NCBI RefSeq assembly: GCF_902635505.1 | Contig: NC_045430.1 | Location: 25,345,064-25,409,063 of the forward strand | Length of the DNA stretch: 64,000 nucleotides | Origin: Sarcophilus harrisii | Lineage: Eukaryota > Chordata > Mammalia > Dasyuromorphia > Dasyuridae | Direction of reading: 5' to 3' | Part shown: positions 19,690 through 30,789 of the stretch, piece by piece | Layout of the letters: each line of letters begins with the position of its first letter | How positions within the stretch are numbered: position 1 is the stretch's first letter | Translations under genes and position numbers: made by a program | The notes under the pieces: model-generated | What the model saw: the letters and a program-made list of their open reading frames with translations, nothing else | What the model was told of the DNA's origin: nothing | Database searches by the model: none

Positions 19690-21575
19690 ACTTTTTAATT
19701 TTTTTAGTGTGTGGCTGTTCTTTCTATTTACATTGTTGTAGTTATTATAAAACTTATTTCCTTACCTTTGTTTTCTTCACCTTGCATGTTCATGTAAATC
19801 TTTCCATGTTTTTCTATAACCATTATATACCTAATTTCTTATTCAGTAAGGTTCCATCATGTTCATTTACCACGTTTTGTTTAACTGTTCCCCAATCAAT
19901 GGGTATCTATTTTTCTTAGTTCTTTACTATCACATACAAAAAAAAGTTGCTGTATTTTATTATATAAGGAGACTTTCTTCCTAGCAATAATTTTCTTGAA
20001 AAAGAAACCCAATAATGGATACTCTGGTTGAGAAAGTATAGCTATCTAAGTCACTTTATTTGCATAATTCCAAATTGCTTTCCAAAATGGCACAATTACA
20101 CCAAATTTATTACTGTGCCTATCAATCTACAACACTTCCAACACCTTTTTGCACACCTTTGCAATTTTCAGGGTGTGAGATGGAACCCCAGGATTGTTTT
20201 GATTATTGTATTCCTCTTATTGGCAATTTGTAACATTTTTTCATGTGATTGTGAAGATTTGGTAATTTTGGGGGGCACTGTTTGTTAATATCCTTTGGCC
20301 AATTATTTTTTGAGGAATGGCTTTTAGTCAAATGTATGTGTATTAACTGTTTCTATATCTTAGATACCAAACTCTTATTTTAAAAATTTGATGCAAAAGT
20401 GTTTCTTTTTTTCATCCCACCATTTCTCTTTTTATTCTAGATACATTAATATTGTCTGTGTAGAAACTTTTTGGTTTCATGTAATCAAAATTATTTACTT
20501 TCTCTTTAGTAACTATCTCTATCCCTTGTTTGCTTAAGAAGACACCTCCTATGGGTATGCTGTTTCTTTTCTGATTTTGTACAATATAATCTTTAAAATT
20601 AAAGTCACATACCCATTTAAAATTTATTGTGGAAGGTAGTGGAAAATGTTGGCCTAAGCCTAGTCAATGTCAAAGTACTTTCTAGTTTTCTTAGTGATTT
20701 TTATAAAACAACAAGTTTTTCCCTAAATAGTTTATATTTTCCACTTTATTATACACTGGGCTATTGAGTTCCATTGTTTCTGACTTTCCCATGTCTAATC
20801 TATTTCACTGATTGAACTCTTTTTTAAAACCAATACCTGATGGTTTTGATGACTGCTGTTTTATAATATAGTTGAAATCTGAAAGTATTGTTCCTCCTTT
20901 GTTCCTATTTCTTTTCATTATTTCCCTTGATACTTGATGGCTTTTGCTTTTCCAAATGAATTATTTTAGTATTTTCTCAAATTCTTTAAACTTTTTCATT
21001 ATTAATTTGATTGGTGCAGCATTAAAAGTACAAATTAACTTTGGTAGCATTATCATTTGACATATTGGTTTGCTTTAGATATGAACACTGAATGTTGCTA
21101 GAGTATTTTTTTAAAAATAAGTTCTTTATTTCTTTAAGGAACACTTTGTGATTGAATGAATGCAAATTTTTTGTGTGCTTTGGTAGACTCATATCTAGAT
21201 ATTCTATTTATTTTGTAATTATTTGGAATAGAATTTCCCTAGTAATTATTTCTAGCACTTTATTTCTATTTATTTCTAGCACTTTATTTGCTATTATTTT
21301 GGCACTAAGTTGCCATTAATTTTTTTAGTGCTTATTTTATAGCCTCCAACTTTGTTGAAGCTATTACATCTCTATTGGGATTTTTGCCATTGCCCTGTGA
21401 TTTTCCAAGTATACCATCACATCCCTTTTACATATTTTTATACCTTTGATTTCTTTCTCTTGTCTTGCTGTTGATAGGATGTCTAGAACTAGATCAGATA
21501 ATAACTGCTTTATTCCCCTTGTTTTTAGGAAAGGTTCTAGTGTATTCCTATTGCATATGATACCTGCTTGGACTA
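19690..21575 (-). mobile_element. Old L1, ORF2 reverse-transcriptase region
   Basis: A long, heavily diverged reversed L1. It follows the order seen in reversed mammalian L1: TTTTCATGTGATTGTGAAGA, AATATCCTTTGGCCAATTAT, GTTGAAATCTGAAAGTATTG, CAACTTTGTTGAAGCTATTA, TCTTGTCTTGCTGTTGATAG. Many stops; much older than the type A-C copies. Confidence 0.75.
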
Positions 21576-21734
21576 AATGATCTTACATTCTTTTCATGTA
21601 TATGGTCCACAATGGTAAGGTGACTAACCTCAGGCACACAGCTAGTGAATGGCACAGCCAGGATGCCTCAGCTGCTTGATCTTCCAGTAAGTTGCACAAA
21701 TCTTGTACAGTAACATAGGTTAAAAATATGCTAG

Positions 21735-22400
21735 ACTGAAAGCAAGGAGAGGATCTGGGTTCAATTCCAGCTTCAGACACTAATTAGCCATATGATTATG
21801 GGCAATTTATTCCATCTCTCAAAGCCTCAGCTTCCTCATCCATAAAATGGGCGTAATAATATATGGCAATGTCCTCAAAGTTGCTTGTTAACTTTTAGAG
21901 ACACAGAAATGTGTTAAATATGATGAGTGTTAGTATTAACTTAAGGGTCAAGCATTGTGTACTGGAAAAAAAGTTAGGGACTTACCCAGGGTCACACAGT
22001 TAACAAGTGTCTGAGTTCAGATCCGAACTCATTTCCTCCTAGTTCTAGGGTCCAACACTTTATCTGTTCTTCCAAAGTAACAATAGCATTCAAATAGAAC
22101 TTTAAAGGGGCAGCTGGAGGCCACAGTGAATAGTAACATTAGTGAATAGTATTCTTGAAGTCTTGAAGTCTGGGGAACGTGAGTTAATTTAACAGTAACA
22201 TTTACTAGCTGTATGATCCTGGGCAATTGACTTTACAATTTGCAAAGCACTTTATAAATATTTTCTTACTTGACCTTCACAACAACCTGGGAAATGGGTA
22301 CTTTTTTGAAATCAATTTTCTAAATTAGGAAACTGTAACAGATAGCAGGAATTAACTTGCCCAGTATCACACCGCTAGTGTCTGAAGGTGGATTTTAACT
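21735..22400. mobile_element. Cluster of four worn SINE/MIR fragments
   Basis: 21735-21940 (+) MIR (GTTCAATTCCAGCTTCAGAC, CTCCTCATCC-like core); 21975-22065 (-) SINE (ACCCAGGGTCACACAGTTAA); 22105-22230 (+) tRNA SINE (TAGCTGTATGATCCTGGGCA); 22232-22400 (-) CORE-SINE (TTTGCAAAGCACTTTATAAA). Confidence 0.7.
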
Positions 22401-22401
22401 C

Positions 22402-22622
22402 AGATCTGTTATGGTTATTCAGTCGTTTTCAGTTGTATCTGATTCTTTGTGACCCCATTTGGGGTTTTCTTGGCAAAGATAATAGAGTGGTTGGCCATTT
22501 CCTTCTCCAGCTCATTTTACAGATGAGGAAAACTAGTAAAACTGAGGCTGGGTTTGAACTCAGATGTGTCTTCTTGATTCCAAGTCTGGCACTCTGTGTA
22601 CTGTGACATCCAGCTGCCCCAG
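22402..22622 (-). mobile_element. RTE-tailed SINE
   Basis: Plus strand reads the RTE tail reversed: TTTGTGACCCCATTTGGGGT, TTTCTTGGCAAAGATA, then CATTTTACAGATGAGGAAAA and the head TGACATCCAGCTGCCCC. Complete. Confidence 0.85.
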
Positions 22623-22624
22623 AT

Positions 22625-23570
22625 AATGAATAATTGCCCCAAAAGACTGCCCAAAAAAGAAGAGCTTATATGATCAGAGTTATACTCTAGAAATATGAAT
22701 CTCTCATTGGAGTGTGAATGGAACTCTGTGGGAAAAGGGAACATTAGAGATAATTAGAGAAAAAGAGATCAGCTAAAGGTCAATGGCAATAGTGCTACTC
22801 ACTGCAAATAATGAATTAAGGATTCCTTTAGTTCAAGGAATTAAAAAATGAGAAAATGAAATCAAGAGAAACAAGTTTCACTTCCCCATTTCAGTTTCTT
22901 CATTTGGCAACAAATGTTTCTTCAAATGAGTAATTAAGTAGTAACCATGAGTTCCTCAGGGGAAAAGGAAATTCACACATTAAATTCATATACTTAAAGG
23001 AGATGTATTCAGAGCTGTTCTTTGTGGCTGTCTAGGGATGGCATTGGGTTACTATTGACCTTCAAATCTGTATCTAGTATGTATGTAGAGTGTATCTATG
23101 TATGTAGACTGGAGAGATGGTGTAGCAGTTCCTGGATTATGGTATTATTGATACATTAGGGATGACTTCCCACCTTTTCACTTTTACAGAGGAGAATATG
23201 CAATCCCTGATTTGGGTTAGAGATGTTCCCTCTCTATCAGTCTCAGGATGGTGATTATTGCAGGAAGATGTTATTTGCTCATTGTACTTCCAGATCAATG
23301 CTTTAAGGGCCGTTACTGGTTGAGGGGGACAAACTATAGGAGCGGAATGCCCCTTGATTTACTCATTCTTGACTAATATGGATGATGCAGAAGGTCTTAT
23401 GTACTATACTATAGAGATACTTTATCTATGAGGTTATTATTGGAGAAAGTCGTATGGTTTTATGAGTAAAAGCAAAGATCAAGAGATAGCTGACACATGC
23501 CAATTACCTGGTAGAAGTCAGGGGATTAGGAATTAATTGAAGAATTAAAGGTCTTACTTACAAAGGTCTT
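22625..23570. other. Unassigned intergenic DNA
   Basis: No gene or repeat recognised. 23090-23110 carries short GTATCTA/TATGTAT tandem words. Confidence 0.4.
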
Positions 23571-23584
23571 AAGGATAAATCAAA

Positions 23585-24640
23585 AAGCATTTATTAAGTA
23601 CCTACTATACACCAGACCCTGTGCTAGGAACTGGGAATACAAACAAAAGCAAAAACAACCTTCACTTAAAGAGCTCATAATCTAATGGGGAAGACAATAT
23701 GCAAACAACTATATACAAATGATAAAGTGGAAATTTTTTGAATAATAAGGTAGATAATATTGGATAAATTGGCAATAATCAACAGAAGGAAGGCACTAGA
23801 ATGAAGAAGGATCTGGAAAGGTTTCTCATAGGAGATAGGATTTTAATTGACACTTGAAAGAATCCAGGGAAGCCAGAAGGAAGCAAAGAGGAGAAAACAT
23901 TCTAGTCATGGGGAACAGCCAGCAAAAATGCAAGAAGTTGGGAGATAGGGTATCCTCCGGAAGCAATAGCAGGAAGGACAGCTTTATGGGAATTGCTATG
24001 TCAAATTCCTTAGAGAGAGAAAATAAACTTCCTCTACACAAAGATACTACCAGCAGAGAGAGTCCTTATTTACTAATAGCTATGAATAAGAGTATATATC
24101 CATCTCTTTGTAAGTATTTTATAACATACTATTGATTCTCTTATATTCATCAAAGGGAAGTAAGATAAACGTAGCTCCAAAATTCCAAGAAATATAACTT
24201 TATACACATTGTAAGAAAGGAATAAAGAACTACAAATGCCAGCCATTAAGGAAAGCATAGCAGAGGTTAAAGTTTTGCTGGACCTGCCGCAAATAGCCCA
24301 GGTGAGAAGTAATGAGGTCCTGAATTAAAGAGGTGTCTATGGAAAGAAAAGCTATGAGAAGAATTGCAGAAGGAGAGTCTACAGACTCATGGGATTGATC
24401 TTAGGGGGAAAAGAAGTATCAAATATAACTTTTAAAGTTTCAAACACTGATGACTGGACCTTAAATGTTTCCATTAGTGTGAACAGGAAAGTCAAATGGA
24501 AAAGTTGTTCTTGTTTTAAGTGAGGGAACAGACTTGAGGAGAAAGTAAATTTGATTTGGGAATTATTCGATTTGCGAGGCCAGCAGAACATTAAGAGAGA
24601 CATGTCTCTCTGTCCTTTGGAACTTTGGAGCTAGTGATTA
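23585..24640 (-). mobile_element. L2 LINE, long diverged copy
   Basis: Reversed L2 from tail (AGCATTTATTAAGTACCTAC) through AAGAGCTCATAATCTAATGG, GGAACAGCCAGCAAAAATGC and GCAAATAGCCCAGGTGAGAA. About 23985-24270 does not look like L2 and may be an unrelated insertion. Confidence 0.65.
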
Positions 24641-24852
24641 CTGGAGATCAAAATCTAGAAAATAACAACATAGATGTTAGATGCTGATGGCAGTAAAGAT
24701 GATAAAAGTACAGAAGGAGAAGATGTTAATGACAGTCTTTTTATGCCAATATTTAGGGGGATGGGAGAAGGAAGAATGAGTATTAAACGAACTAGAAAAA
24801 GAGGAAAAAGGAAAGAAGAAAATCATTATCCTACAGTGATCCTAAAGAAAAA

Positions 24853-24875
24853 AATGATCCTACTATAGGATCATT
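24853..24875. repeat. Short perfect inverted repeat
   Basis: AATGATCCTA at 24853-24862 and TAGGATCATT at 24866-24875 form a 10-bp perfect stem with a 3-nt loop. No flanking promoter or gene gives it a role. Confidence 0.8.
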
Positions 24876-25204
24876 GGTCTGCACATTTGAGTGTGCCCTG
24901 CATTTGAGTGAAAAGAAAAAAAAAAAACATGATCCTAAACCAAAGGAGAAGAGTTTCAAGAATGAATGATGGGCAATTAAATTAAAATAAAGGATATACC
25001 AGACCAATTAGATCATAGGCATAGGAGACTCTCAAATGAGGAAAATCTTGCAAGTCAATCAATACCTTCACTAAAACTTCTGATCTTTGAGAATTCCCTA
25101 AAGGAGTGTCAAAAAACCAAATAGAAAGAGATTACTAAACTAAATATAACAATCTTTGAAGCTGTGTATTGATTTAGAAAAACATCTATTAGCATTACTA
25201 TGTC

Positions 25205-25290
25205 CTACATCATTTTTTATTTATTTTGTTAAATATTTCCCAGTTACATTTAAATCTGTTTATATGGGCCATATGTTTGACACCTCTGGC
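25205..25290 (-). mobile_element. Non-autonomous DNA transposon fragment
   Basis: GTTAAATATTTCCCAGTTAC followed by ATATGTTTGACACCTCTG: reverse of the family seen at 28785-28992. Confidence 0.65.
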
Positions 25291-25815
25291 TCAGAAGCTA
25301 AATGATTTGCATAGGGCCATACCACCAGGATGCCTGTTCTTGCTTTTTTCCCTTCCATTTAGTTTATTTGTTTTTAATACACATTGTTCTATGAATAATA
25401 TTGGGAGAGAAAAATCAGAGCAAAAGGGAAAAAATTATGGGAGAGAAAAAAAAAACAGAAAAAAGAAGTGGACATAGCATGTGTTGATCCAGAGTTCTTT
25501 TTCTGGATGCAGATGGCATTTTCTGTCCAAAATCTATTGGGATTCTTTTGGATCATTGAACCACTGAGAAGAATCAAGTCTTTCATAGTTGATTCTCACA
25601 CTTTCAGCACTTTCTCTTTCTACTACTACTACTCTACTAGCTCTCTACCCATTGTACCATGTTGGTTTTTAAATTATTATTTTTTTAAATAAGGCTTTTT
25701 ATTTTCAAAACATATGCATGGATAGTTTGCACAACATTTTTGCACGTGTGAGTCCCTTTCCTTTCTTTAAGATCTCTTTGAGATATAGGTCCACTAGAAA
25801 CACTGCTGGGTTATG
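25291..25815 (-). mobile_element. Two L1 3'-end pieces (older type D, then internally deleted type B)
   Basis: 25370-25615 is an older L1 3' region (AATATTGGGAGAGAAAAATC, ATAGCATGTGTTGATCCAGA, TCTTTTTCTGGATGCAGATG). 25680-25725 is the type B 3' terminus joined directly to ORF2 sequence (ACATTTTTGCACGTGTGAG, GATCTCTTTGAGATATAG) with most of the 3' UTR missing. Confidence 0.75.
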
Positions 25816-25824
25816 GTTCTTAAA

Positions 25825-25925
25825 TTAAACAACTATTTGCTAAGTCCTTACTAACTGTAAATAACTGTGTCTATGCCCTAGGAAAGGTTTGAAGTTAAAT
25901 AAAACTTGGTCCTTATACCCTAGGA
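25825..25925 (-). mobile_element. L2 LINE 3'-end fragment
   Basis: AACAACTATTTGCTAAGTCC, ACTTGGTCCTTATACCC: weak reversed L2. Confidence 0.45.
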
Positions 25926-25949
25926 ACTTATGGCCAAGGTCTCGCACTG

Positions 25950-26990
25950 CATTAAGGGCCATCACTAATGATCCTGATTTATATCTGGCTACTGGACCCC
26001 GATGGCTCTAAGGAGCTAGTGAGGCTGGTGACTTTATACAACCAGTCCTCTTTCACTCAAATCCAATATTTTTTGCCTGTTATGGCATCACCTCCTGATA
26101 TCAGGGCCATATGGAGTTGTGAAAGAATCCAACTATTCTGGAGAGTAGTTTGGAACTATGCTCAAAAAGTTATCAAACTGTGCATACCCTTTGATCCAGC
26201 AGTGTTACTACTGGGCTTATATCCCAAAGAGATTATAAAGAAGGGAAAGGGACCTGTATGTGCACGAATGTTTGTGGCAGCCCTTTTTGTAGTGGCTAGA
26301 AACTGGAAACTGAATGGATGCCCATCAGTTGGAGAATGGCTGAATAAATTGTGGTATATGAATATTATGGAATATTATTGTTCTATAAGAAATGACCAAC
26401 AGGATGATTTCAGAAAGGCCTGGGGAGACTTACACGAACTGATGCTGAGTGAAATGAGCAGGACCAGGAGATCATTATATATTTCAACAACAATACTATA
26501 TGATACCAGTTCTGATGGACCTGACCATCCTCAGCAACGAGATCAACCAAATCATTTCCAATGGAGCAGTAATGAACTGAACCAGCTACGCCCAGAGAAA
26601 GACCTCTGGGAGATGACTAAAAACCATTACATTGAATTCCCAATCCCTATATTTATGCCCCCCTGCATTTTTGATTTCCTTTACAAGCTAATTGTACAAT
26701 ATTTCAGAGTCTGATTCTTTTTGTACAGCAAAATAACGGTTTGGTCATGTATACTTATTATGTATCTAATTTATATTTTAATATATTTAACATCTACTGG
26801 TCATCCTGCCATCTGGGGGAGGGGGTGGAGGGGTAAGAGGTGAAAAATTGGAACAAGAGGTTTGGCAATTGTTAATGCTGTAAAGTTACCCATGCATATA
26901 ACCTGTAAATAAAAGGCTATTAAATTAAAAAAATTTTTAAAAAGATATCAGGGCCATATTCAGGAACGAAGGACAAATAGTAATAGTAGA
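25950..26990 (+). mobile_element. Marsupial SINE-like repeat split by L1
   Basis: Left half 25950-26112 (GATGGCTCTAAGGAGCTAG, GTGAGGCTGGTGAC, ATGGCATCACCTCCTGATAT); right half 26944-26990 (TTCAGGAACGAAGGACAAAT). The family is the same as at 16920-17075. Confidence 0.75.
26113..26943 (+). mobile_element. LINE L1 3' end, type A, with 16-bp TSD
   Basis: A 5'-truncated L1 flanked by perfect repeats GATATCAGGGCCATAT (26097-26112 and 26944-26959). It encodes the ORF2 C-terminus without a stop for about 200 codons: WSCERIQLFWRVVWNYAQK, PFDPAVLLLGLYPKEI, MFVAALFVVARNWKLNG, WYMNIMEYYCSIRND, matching the mammalian L1 ORF2 end (PYDPAIPLLGIYP..., MEYYAAIKND). The 3' UTR ends in AATAAAAGGCTATT and an A-rich tail. 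One of the youngest-looking L1 copies here, but lacking RT and endonuclease. Confidence 0.95.
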
Positions 26991-26999
26991 AATTGATAA

Positions 27000-27698
27000 T
27001 ACCAAATGCCAATGGAGGATGCGAACTGATAAAAAAAAAAAATCTATTATGCTTTTATTTAACCACTAGAGAGCACTGTTGAACAGTTGCCTGATCCTGT
27101 TTAGTGATAAGAGTCAAGTAGCAGTCCATCAGTCATCCCCAGACATTGGTTTTCCTCCAACATCAGGGAACACTGTGATGTGACTCTAAGTTTTCTATTC
27201 AATTAAAAAAATTAATAATAATACATTAAAGCACTTGGTGTACTTGGCTGAGCATCTTTGGTCACACTCCAGATTTGGGCATCCATACTAATTATCTACG
27301 AGCGTATCCAAACCCCAAACTCAATCCCATGTTCTATTCACTGTCAAATCTCCCAGAACACCAATGTTCAGTCATCTGGGGTGACTTTGAAGTTCCAACT
27401 ATCCTGACTAGTCTCTGTCTCCTACCAAAGGCATCTCAAAGCCTCTGCTCCACTGACAATTGTATTAGAGGCTATTTCCTCTTATGAGAAATCCATCTTT
27501 GTCAGATGTCATGGCAGCTTATTGGTTTGCTTCAGCTATGCCTTGTGTTTTTAGTGGCCGTATACGTTCTCCATTGCTTGTCCCAGAACCTGATCATGTC
27601 CTTGATATTTAAAGTTTTATCACAGGACCAGTTTGGGGGTAATCAGAGGGGAGAAGATGAAAGTAGTTTTCTTCTATGTCAATTATTTATTCTATGTA
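27000..27698. other. Unassigned intergenic DNA
   Basis: No gene or repeat recognised between the split SINE and the mitochondrial insertion. It does not read as reversed COX2, the mitochondrial neighbour expected next to tRNA-Asp. Confidence 0.4.
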
Positions 27699-28192
27699 AG
27701 ATATACAAGGTTTAAACCTATAATTTGACTATGGCAAAGTTATAAAGGGCTGAAAACGTACAGATGTACTTGGACAACTGAGCACTTAAGGCTAATTACT
27801 CATTGGACAATACTCTATTAGTATATGCTTGGAAAATGGCCTGCCCCACTATTCTGTGCTGGCTCAATCTGTTGGTGTAGACAGAGAATTGTAAGAGGGA
27901 TTAGAGTGTGGAATAAGACAAGGGAGAGTTACTTTTGGGCTGTGGGGAGAAAGAAAAAAGGTGTGGAGATTCCTGTGTCCATTCCCCTGACTGCTACCCC
28001 AAAAGACTAAGAATAAAGATCAAGGGCTTTTGCTTATCCTGACTCTGGCTGATTCTAAGGTATCCAGGGTGCTAACTCAGTCTTCACACAAAGTTACATA
28101 ATGGTTGTTACTAATATCTTCTTGAGAAAGTCATAAAGGTTATGGGGTTGACTTGAAATCAATTTTTTGAGGGTTCGATTCCTTCTTTTTTG
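27699..28192 (+). pseudogene. Nuclear mitochondrial insertion: tRNA-Asp (antisense) and tRNA-Ser(UCN), split by an LTR
   Basis: 27699-27739 plus 28094-28120 read, reversed, as mitochondrial tRNA-Asp (minus strand begins AAGATATTAGTAACAAC). 28124-28192 is mitochondrial tRNA-Ser(UCN) in sense: GAGAAAGTCATAAAGGTTAT, GGGGTTGACTTGAAATCAA with anticodon TGA, and the T-arm GGGTTCGATTCCTTC. These two genes are adjacent and oppositely oriented in mammalian mtDNA, exactly as here. tRNA-Asp is interrupted by 349 bp (27740-28088) with CAAAG repeated on both sides. The flanks do not look like COX2 or COX1, so the insert is only about 140 bp. Confidence 0.9.
27740..28088 (+). mobile_element. Solo ERV LTR (family D) inside the mitochondrial insertion
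   Basis: Bounded by the 5-bp repeat CAAAG (27735-27739, 28089-28093); the tRNA-Asp sequence joins cleanly across it, which fixes both ends. It has GGTGTGGAGATTCCTGTGTC, CCTGACTGCTACCCCAAAAG, a polyadenylation signal in AAGAATAAAGATCAAGG and ends TCTTCACA. No internal retroviral sequence, so a recombined solo LTR fossil. Confidence 0.85.
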
Positions 28193-28364
28193 TTTGAAAA
28201 ATTCCATCCCTACTTTTCATCTCTCTTTAATCTTCATCTTTTGTTGTATCCCTTTGACCTGACCTATATGAGCATCTTGAAGACACTCTGCCTTCTGTTC
28301 TCTTGCCTCTCAACTGTCTCCTCTTTCAGAGTGATACAGGGAGGGAGTGTAGAATATTGAGTAG

Positions 28365-28677
28365 AAGAGTCATGTATACTTTGACATATTTAACATGTGT
28401 TGGTCAACCTGCCATCTGGGGAAGGGGATGGGGGGAAGGAGGGAAAAAATTTGAACAAAAGGTTTGGAAATTGTCAATGCTATAAAATTACCCATGCATA
28501 TAACTTGTAAATAAAAAGCTATAATTAAAAAGAAGAAGAAGAAGATTGCTATCCAAACTCTTTCTTTGATTATGGTTTTAAATTGTTTCTCCTGGATCTG
28601 TTTTCCAGGTCAGTTGTTTTTACAATAAAGGATTTTACATCTTCTTCTAAAAAAAAAAAGGAAAAGAGTCATGTATA
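28365..28677 (+). mobile_element. L1 type A 3' end with 3' transduction, 14-bp TSD
   Basis: Flanked by perfect AAGAGTCATGTATA (28365-28378 and 28664-28677). Inside: 28379-28527 is the last roughly 150 bp of a type A L1; 28528-28544 is an AAG-rich tail; 28545-28648 is extra sequence with AATAAA at 28624-28629, and an A-tail begins 19 nt after it (28649). The extra sequence resembles reversed L1 ORF1 (TGTTTCTCCTGGATCTGTTT). Confidence 0.85.
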
Positions 28678-28784
28678 GTTTGGAAAAAATATATTTCAGT
28701 GGACTAGCAAAAGGGAAAGTGATCTGGAAAGGGGTTAAAGAGTGGCTAAGTGACTAGCTGATGAAATGGGAACAATCAATATAG

Positions 28785-28992
28785 AATAGAGGTATCAAAC
28801 TCTCATCCTGTTGGCAATAATCCCCGAGTGTTGCTCGACTCACAGAGAAATATCTAACAAAATAAATAAAAATACATTATAACAGAGATAATGTTAATAT
28901 ATAGTTTTCTAAGTCAATGTGCCAGAATCCTTATATATGTTTTAGTGGCTCCTTTTTCTACTTGAAGAGAACACCACTGATGTAGACTATTC
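28785..28992 (+). mobile_element. Non-autonomous DNA transposon (hAT-like)
   Basis: AGAGGTATCAAACTCTCATC at the left, AACAAAATAAATAAAAATAC and ATAATGTTAATATATAGTTT in the body, and GAGAACACCACTG at the right. Ends are partly inverted repeats (GGTRTCAAAC type). Fragment of the same family at 25205. Confidence 0.65.
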
Positions 28993-29239
28993 TTTCAGGA
29001 ACAATGTGGTTCTTTATGTGTTCTCTCTCCTAATTAGAATGTAAGGATTTGAGGCCGCCATGCTTCTTTATAAATCTCGCCAGCTTGACACATCACTTAA
29101 GGGTTTTGCCATTTCACAAAATCATCAATAAAGTTAAAGAAAATACAATAATTTGAGGTAGATGGGTCAAAGGGAGGTATTTTGCTTAATTTTTAGGAGG
29201 AGACCTGACTGTGTTTGTAACCACAAGGGTAGAGGAGAT

Positions 29240-29620
29240 TAAATTCAGTCTCAGAGGCAGCACAACAGAGAACAGAGAATTTGACCTGAAGTCAGGAAAA
29301 CCAGAGTTCAAATCCATTCTCAGATCCATATTAACTGTGACTTTGGCCAAATTCTTTAAGTTCTCTCTGCCTCAGTTTCCTCACCTCTGAAATGGGGATA
29401 ATAATAGCATCTATTTCTCATGGTTGTTGAGGATCAAATGAGATAATATTTTTATAGCTCTGGACAGGGATGCAGGCAGTAAATTAAAGGAAACTTCCCT
29501 TGTCCATATAGTAGAGGACATAGCAGGTTCCCTCTTAGAACTAGTCATGCTCAGAGAAGCTCATATTACATTTGTAAAGGGCCATCTGAATGCTACTTAT
29601 AATTATTATGATGATGATTA
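29240..29620 (+). mobile_element. CORE-SINE, apparently interrupted
   Basis: GACCTGAAGTCAGGAAAACC, GCCTCAGTTTCCTCACCTCT, GTTGAGGATCAAATGAGATA up to about 29462; the typical end (TTTGTAAAGGGCCATCTGAA, TGCTACTTATAATTATTATG) appears only from 29573. About 110 bp between them is unrelated. Confidence 0.7.
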
Positions 29621-29784
29621 TTGATTTAATCGAGAGAAAAGAAAATGAAGACTCTCATCTTCTGAGAAGGATTATTGGAAGGACTACAATAACAGATTGT
29701 TCTGAGGACAGGGTCAAAATCAGCAATCCTCAATAAGTAACAGGAGAAAAATTTTACTGGAAAAGTATTTCTCTAATTTTTTTT

Positions 29785-29985
29785 TTGCCTCAGGATCCCT
29801 TTACTTTCTTAAAAATTATGAAGAACCCCCTAAAGAGTTTTTATTTATGTTTATATGGGTTATGTCTATTAACATTAACTTTATTAGACATTAAAATACT
29901 TTAGTATTATTATGAAAATAGCTTTTACCTCATTCCTCCGTGTCCCTTCTCCTGTCCCGAGGTTCTGGGCCACACTTTGATAACT
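29785..29985 (+). mobile_element. Probable ancient mammalian repeat, unclassified
   Basis: CTCAGGATCCCTTTACTTTC, TTAAAAATTATGAAGAACCC, CTAAAGAGTTTTTATTTATG, and GGGCCACACTTTGATAAC at the end. The wording is familiar from old mammalian repeats but I cannot name the family. Confidence 0.4.
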
Positions 29986-30572
29986 GTAACTCTAGGGAGA
30001 AAGAATATTCTTCTTTGTACAAGACAGTACAACTATTATACTAAAACTTTGTTCCCCATGCCTCTGTTCCCTCAAAAACAATATTACAAGTCCATGAAAT
30101 GTGTTGCAATTGGATTAATTAAAGAGAAAGGCACTTGTATGTGGGAACTTCGTATGCTAAAGACCCTGGGAGTACAAGGAAAATCCTGGCATTTAAATTA
30201 CAGGAAAAAGGGAAAGTCATAGTGGAAAGGGAAATGGACCCATCCCCTCTTGAAGGGAAGGAGAAATAATGAATAAGTGAAATGACAAAAGCAAAATTCT
30301 TTCCCCTTGGGAACTGCTGGACCACTAAAACAGGAGGGTATGCTTTTCTACAAGGGTCCCAACTGCAGAAGTGGTTTCTGAACAGACTAACTGGAGTCTG
30401 TCTTGATTCCCAAAGACCCAAGGGGAGTCCAGCTTGAGGGTAAAACATCAAAACATGTCATCTAGGGAGAGGGGCAAGGAGGGAAAACTCTGTCCTTGAC
30501 ATATTGCTACCTTCCTGTGTACTCCGAGTCCAGTGTTTCTATAAAATATGGCAACTAATAAATCCCCTAGAC

Positions 30573-30763
30573 CAAGGTTTCTTAAACTTTTCCCACTCAC
30601 AATCCCTTTTCACCCAAGAAATTTTTACGTGGCCCTGGGTATATAGGTTTATAAAAGAGGTATGTAAATCAAACATTTACTGATAATAAATCATAATTTA
30701 TTTCACGACCTCCCAGTTAATCAACCCCAAATGGGATCAGGAGCCACAGTTTAAGAAGCTTTA
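30573..30763 (+). mobile_element. hAT-type miniature transposon with 8-bp TSD
   Basis: 191 bp with inverted termini (CAAGGTTTCTTAAACTTTT at left; AGTTTAAGAAGCTTTA at right) flanked by CCCTAGAC at 30565-30572 and 30764-30771. The 8-bp duplication and CA(A)GG start are hAT hallmarks. No transposase. Confidence 0.9.
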
Positions 30764-30789
30764 CCCTAGACCTCTCACTGGATTTTGAT

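Noticed and set aside
25968-26714. 248-codon plus-strand frame
   Set aside because: It is a fusion by chance of SINE sequence with the ORF2 C-terminus of a truncated L1; not a host gene.
28124-28192. Functional nuclear tRNA-Ser gene
   Set aside because: Sequence, anticodon and neighbour match mitochondrial tRNA-Ser(UCN); it lies in a nuclear mitochondrial insertion and lacks a nuclear-type tRNA context.
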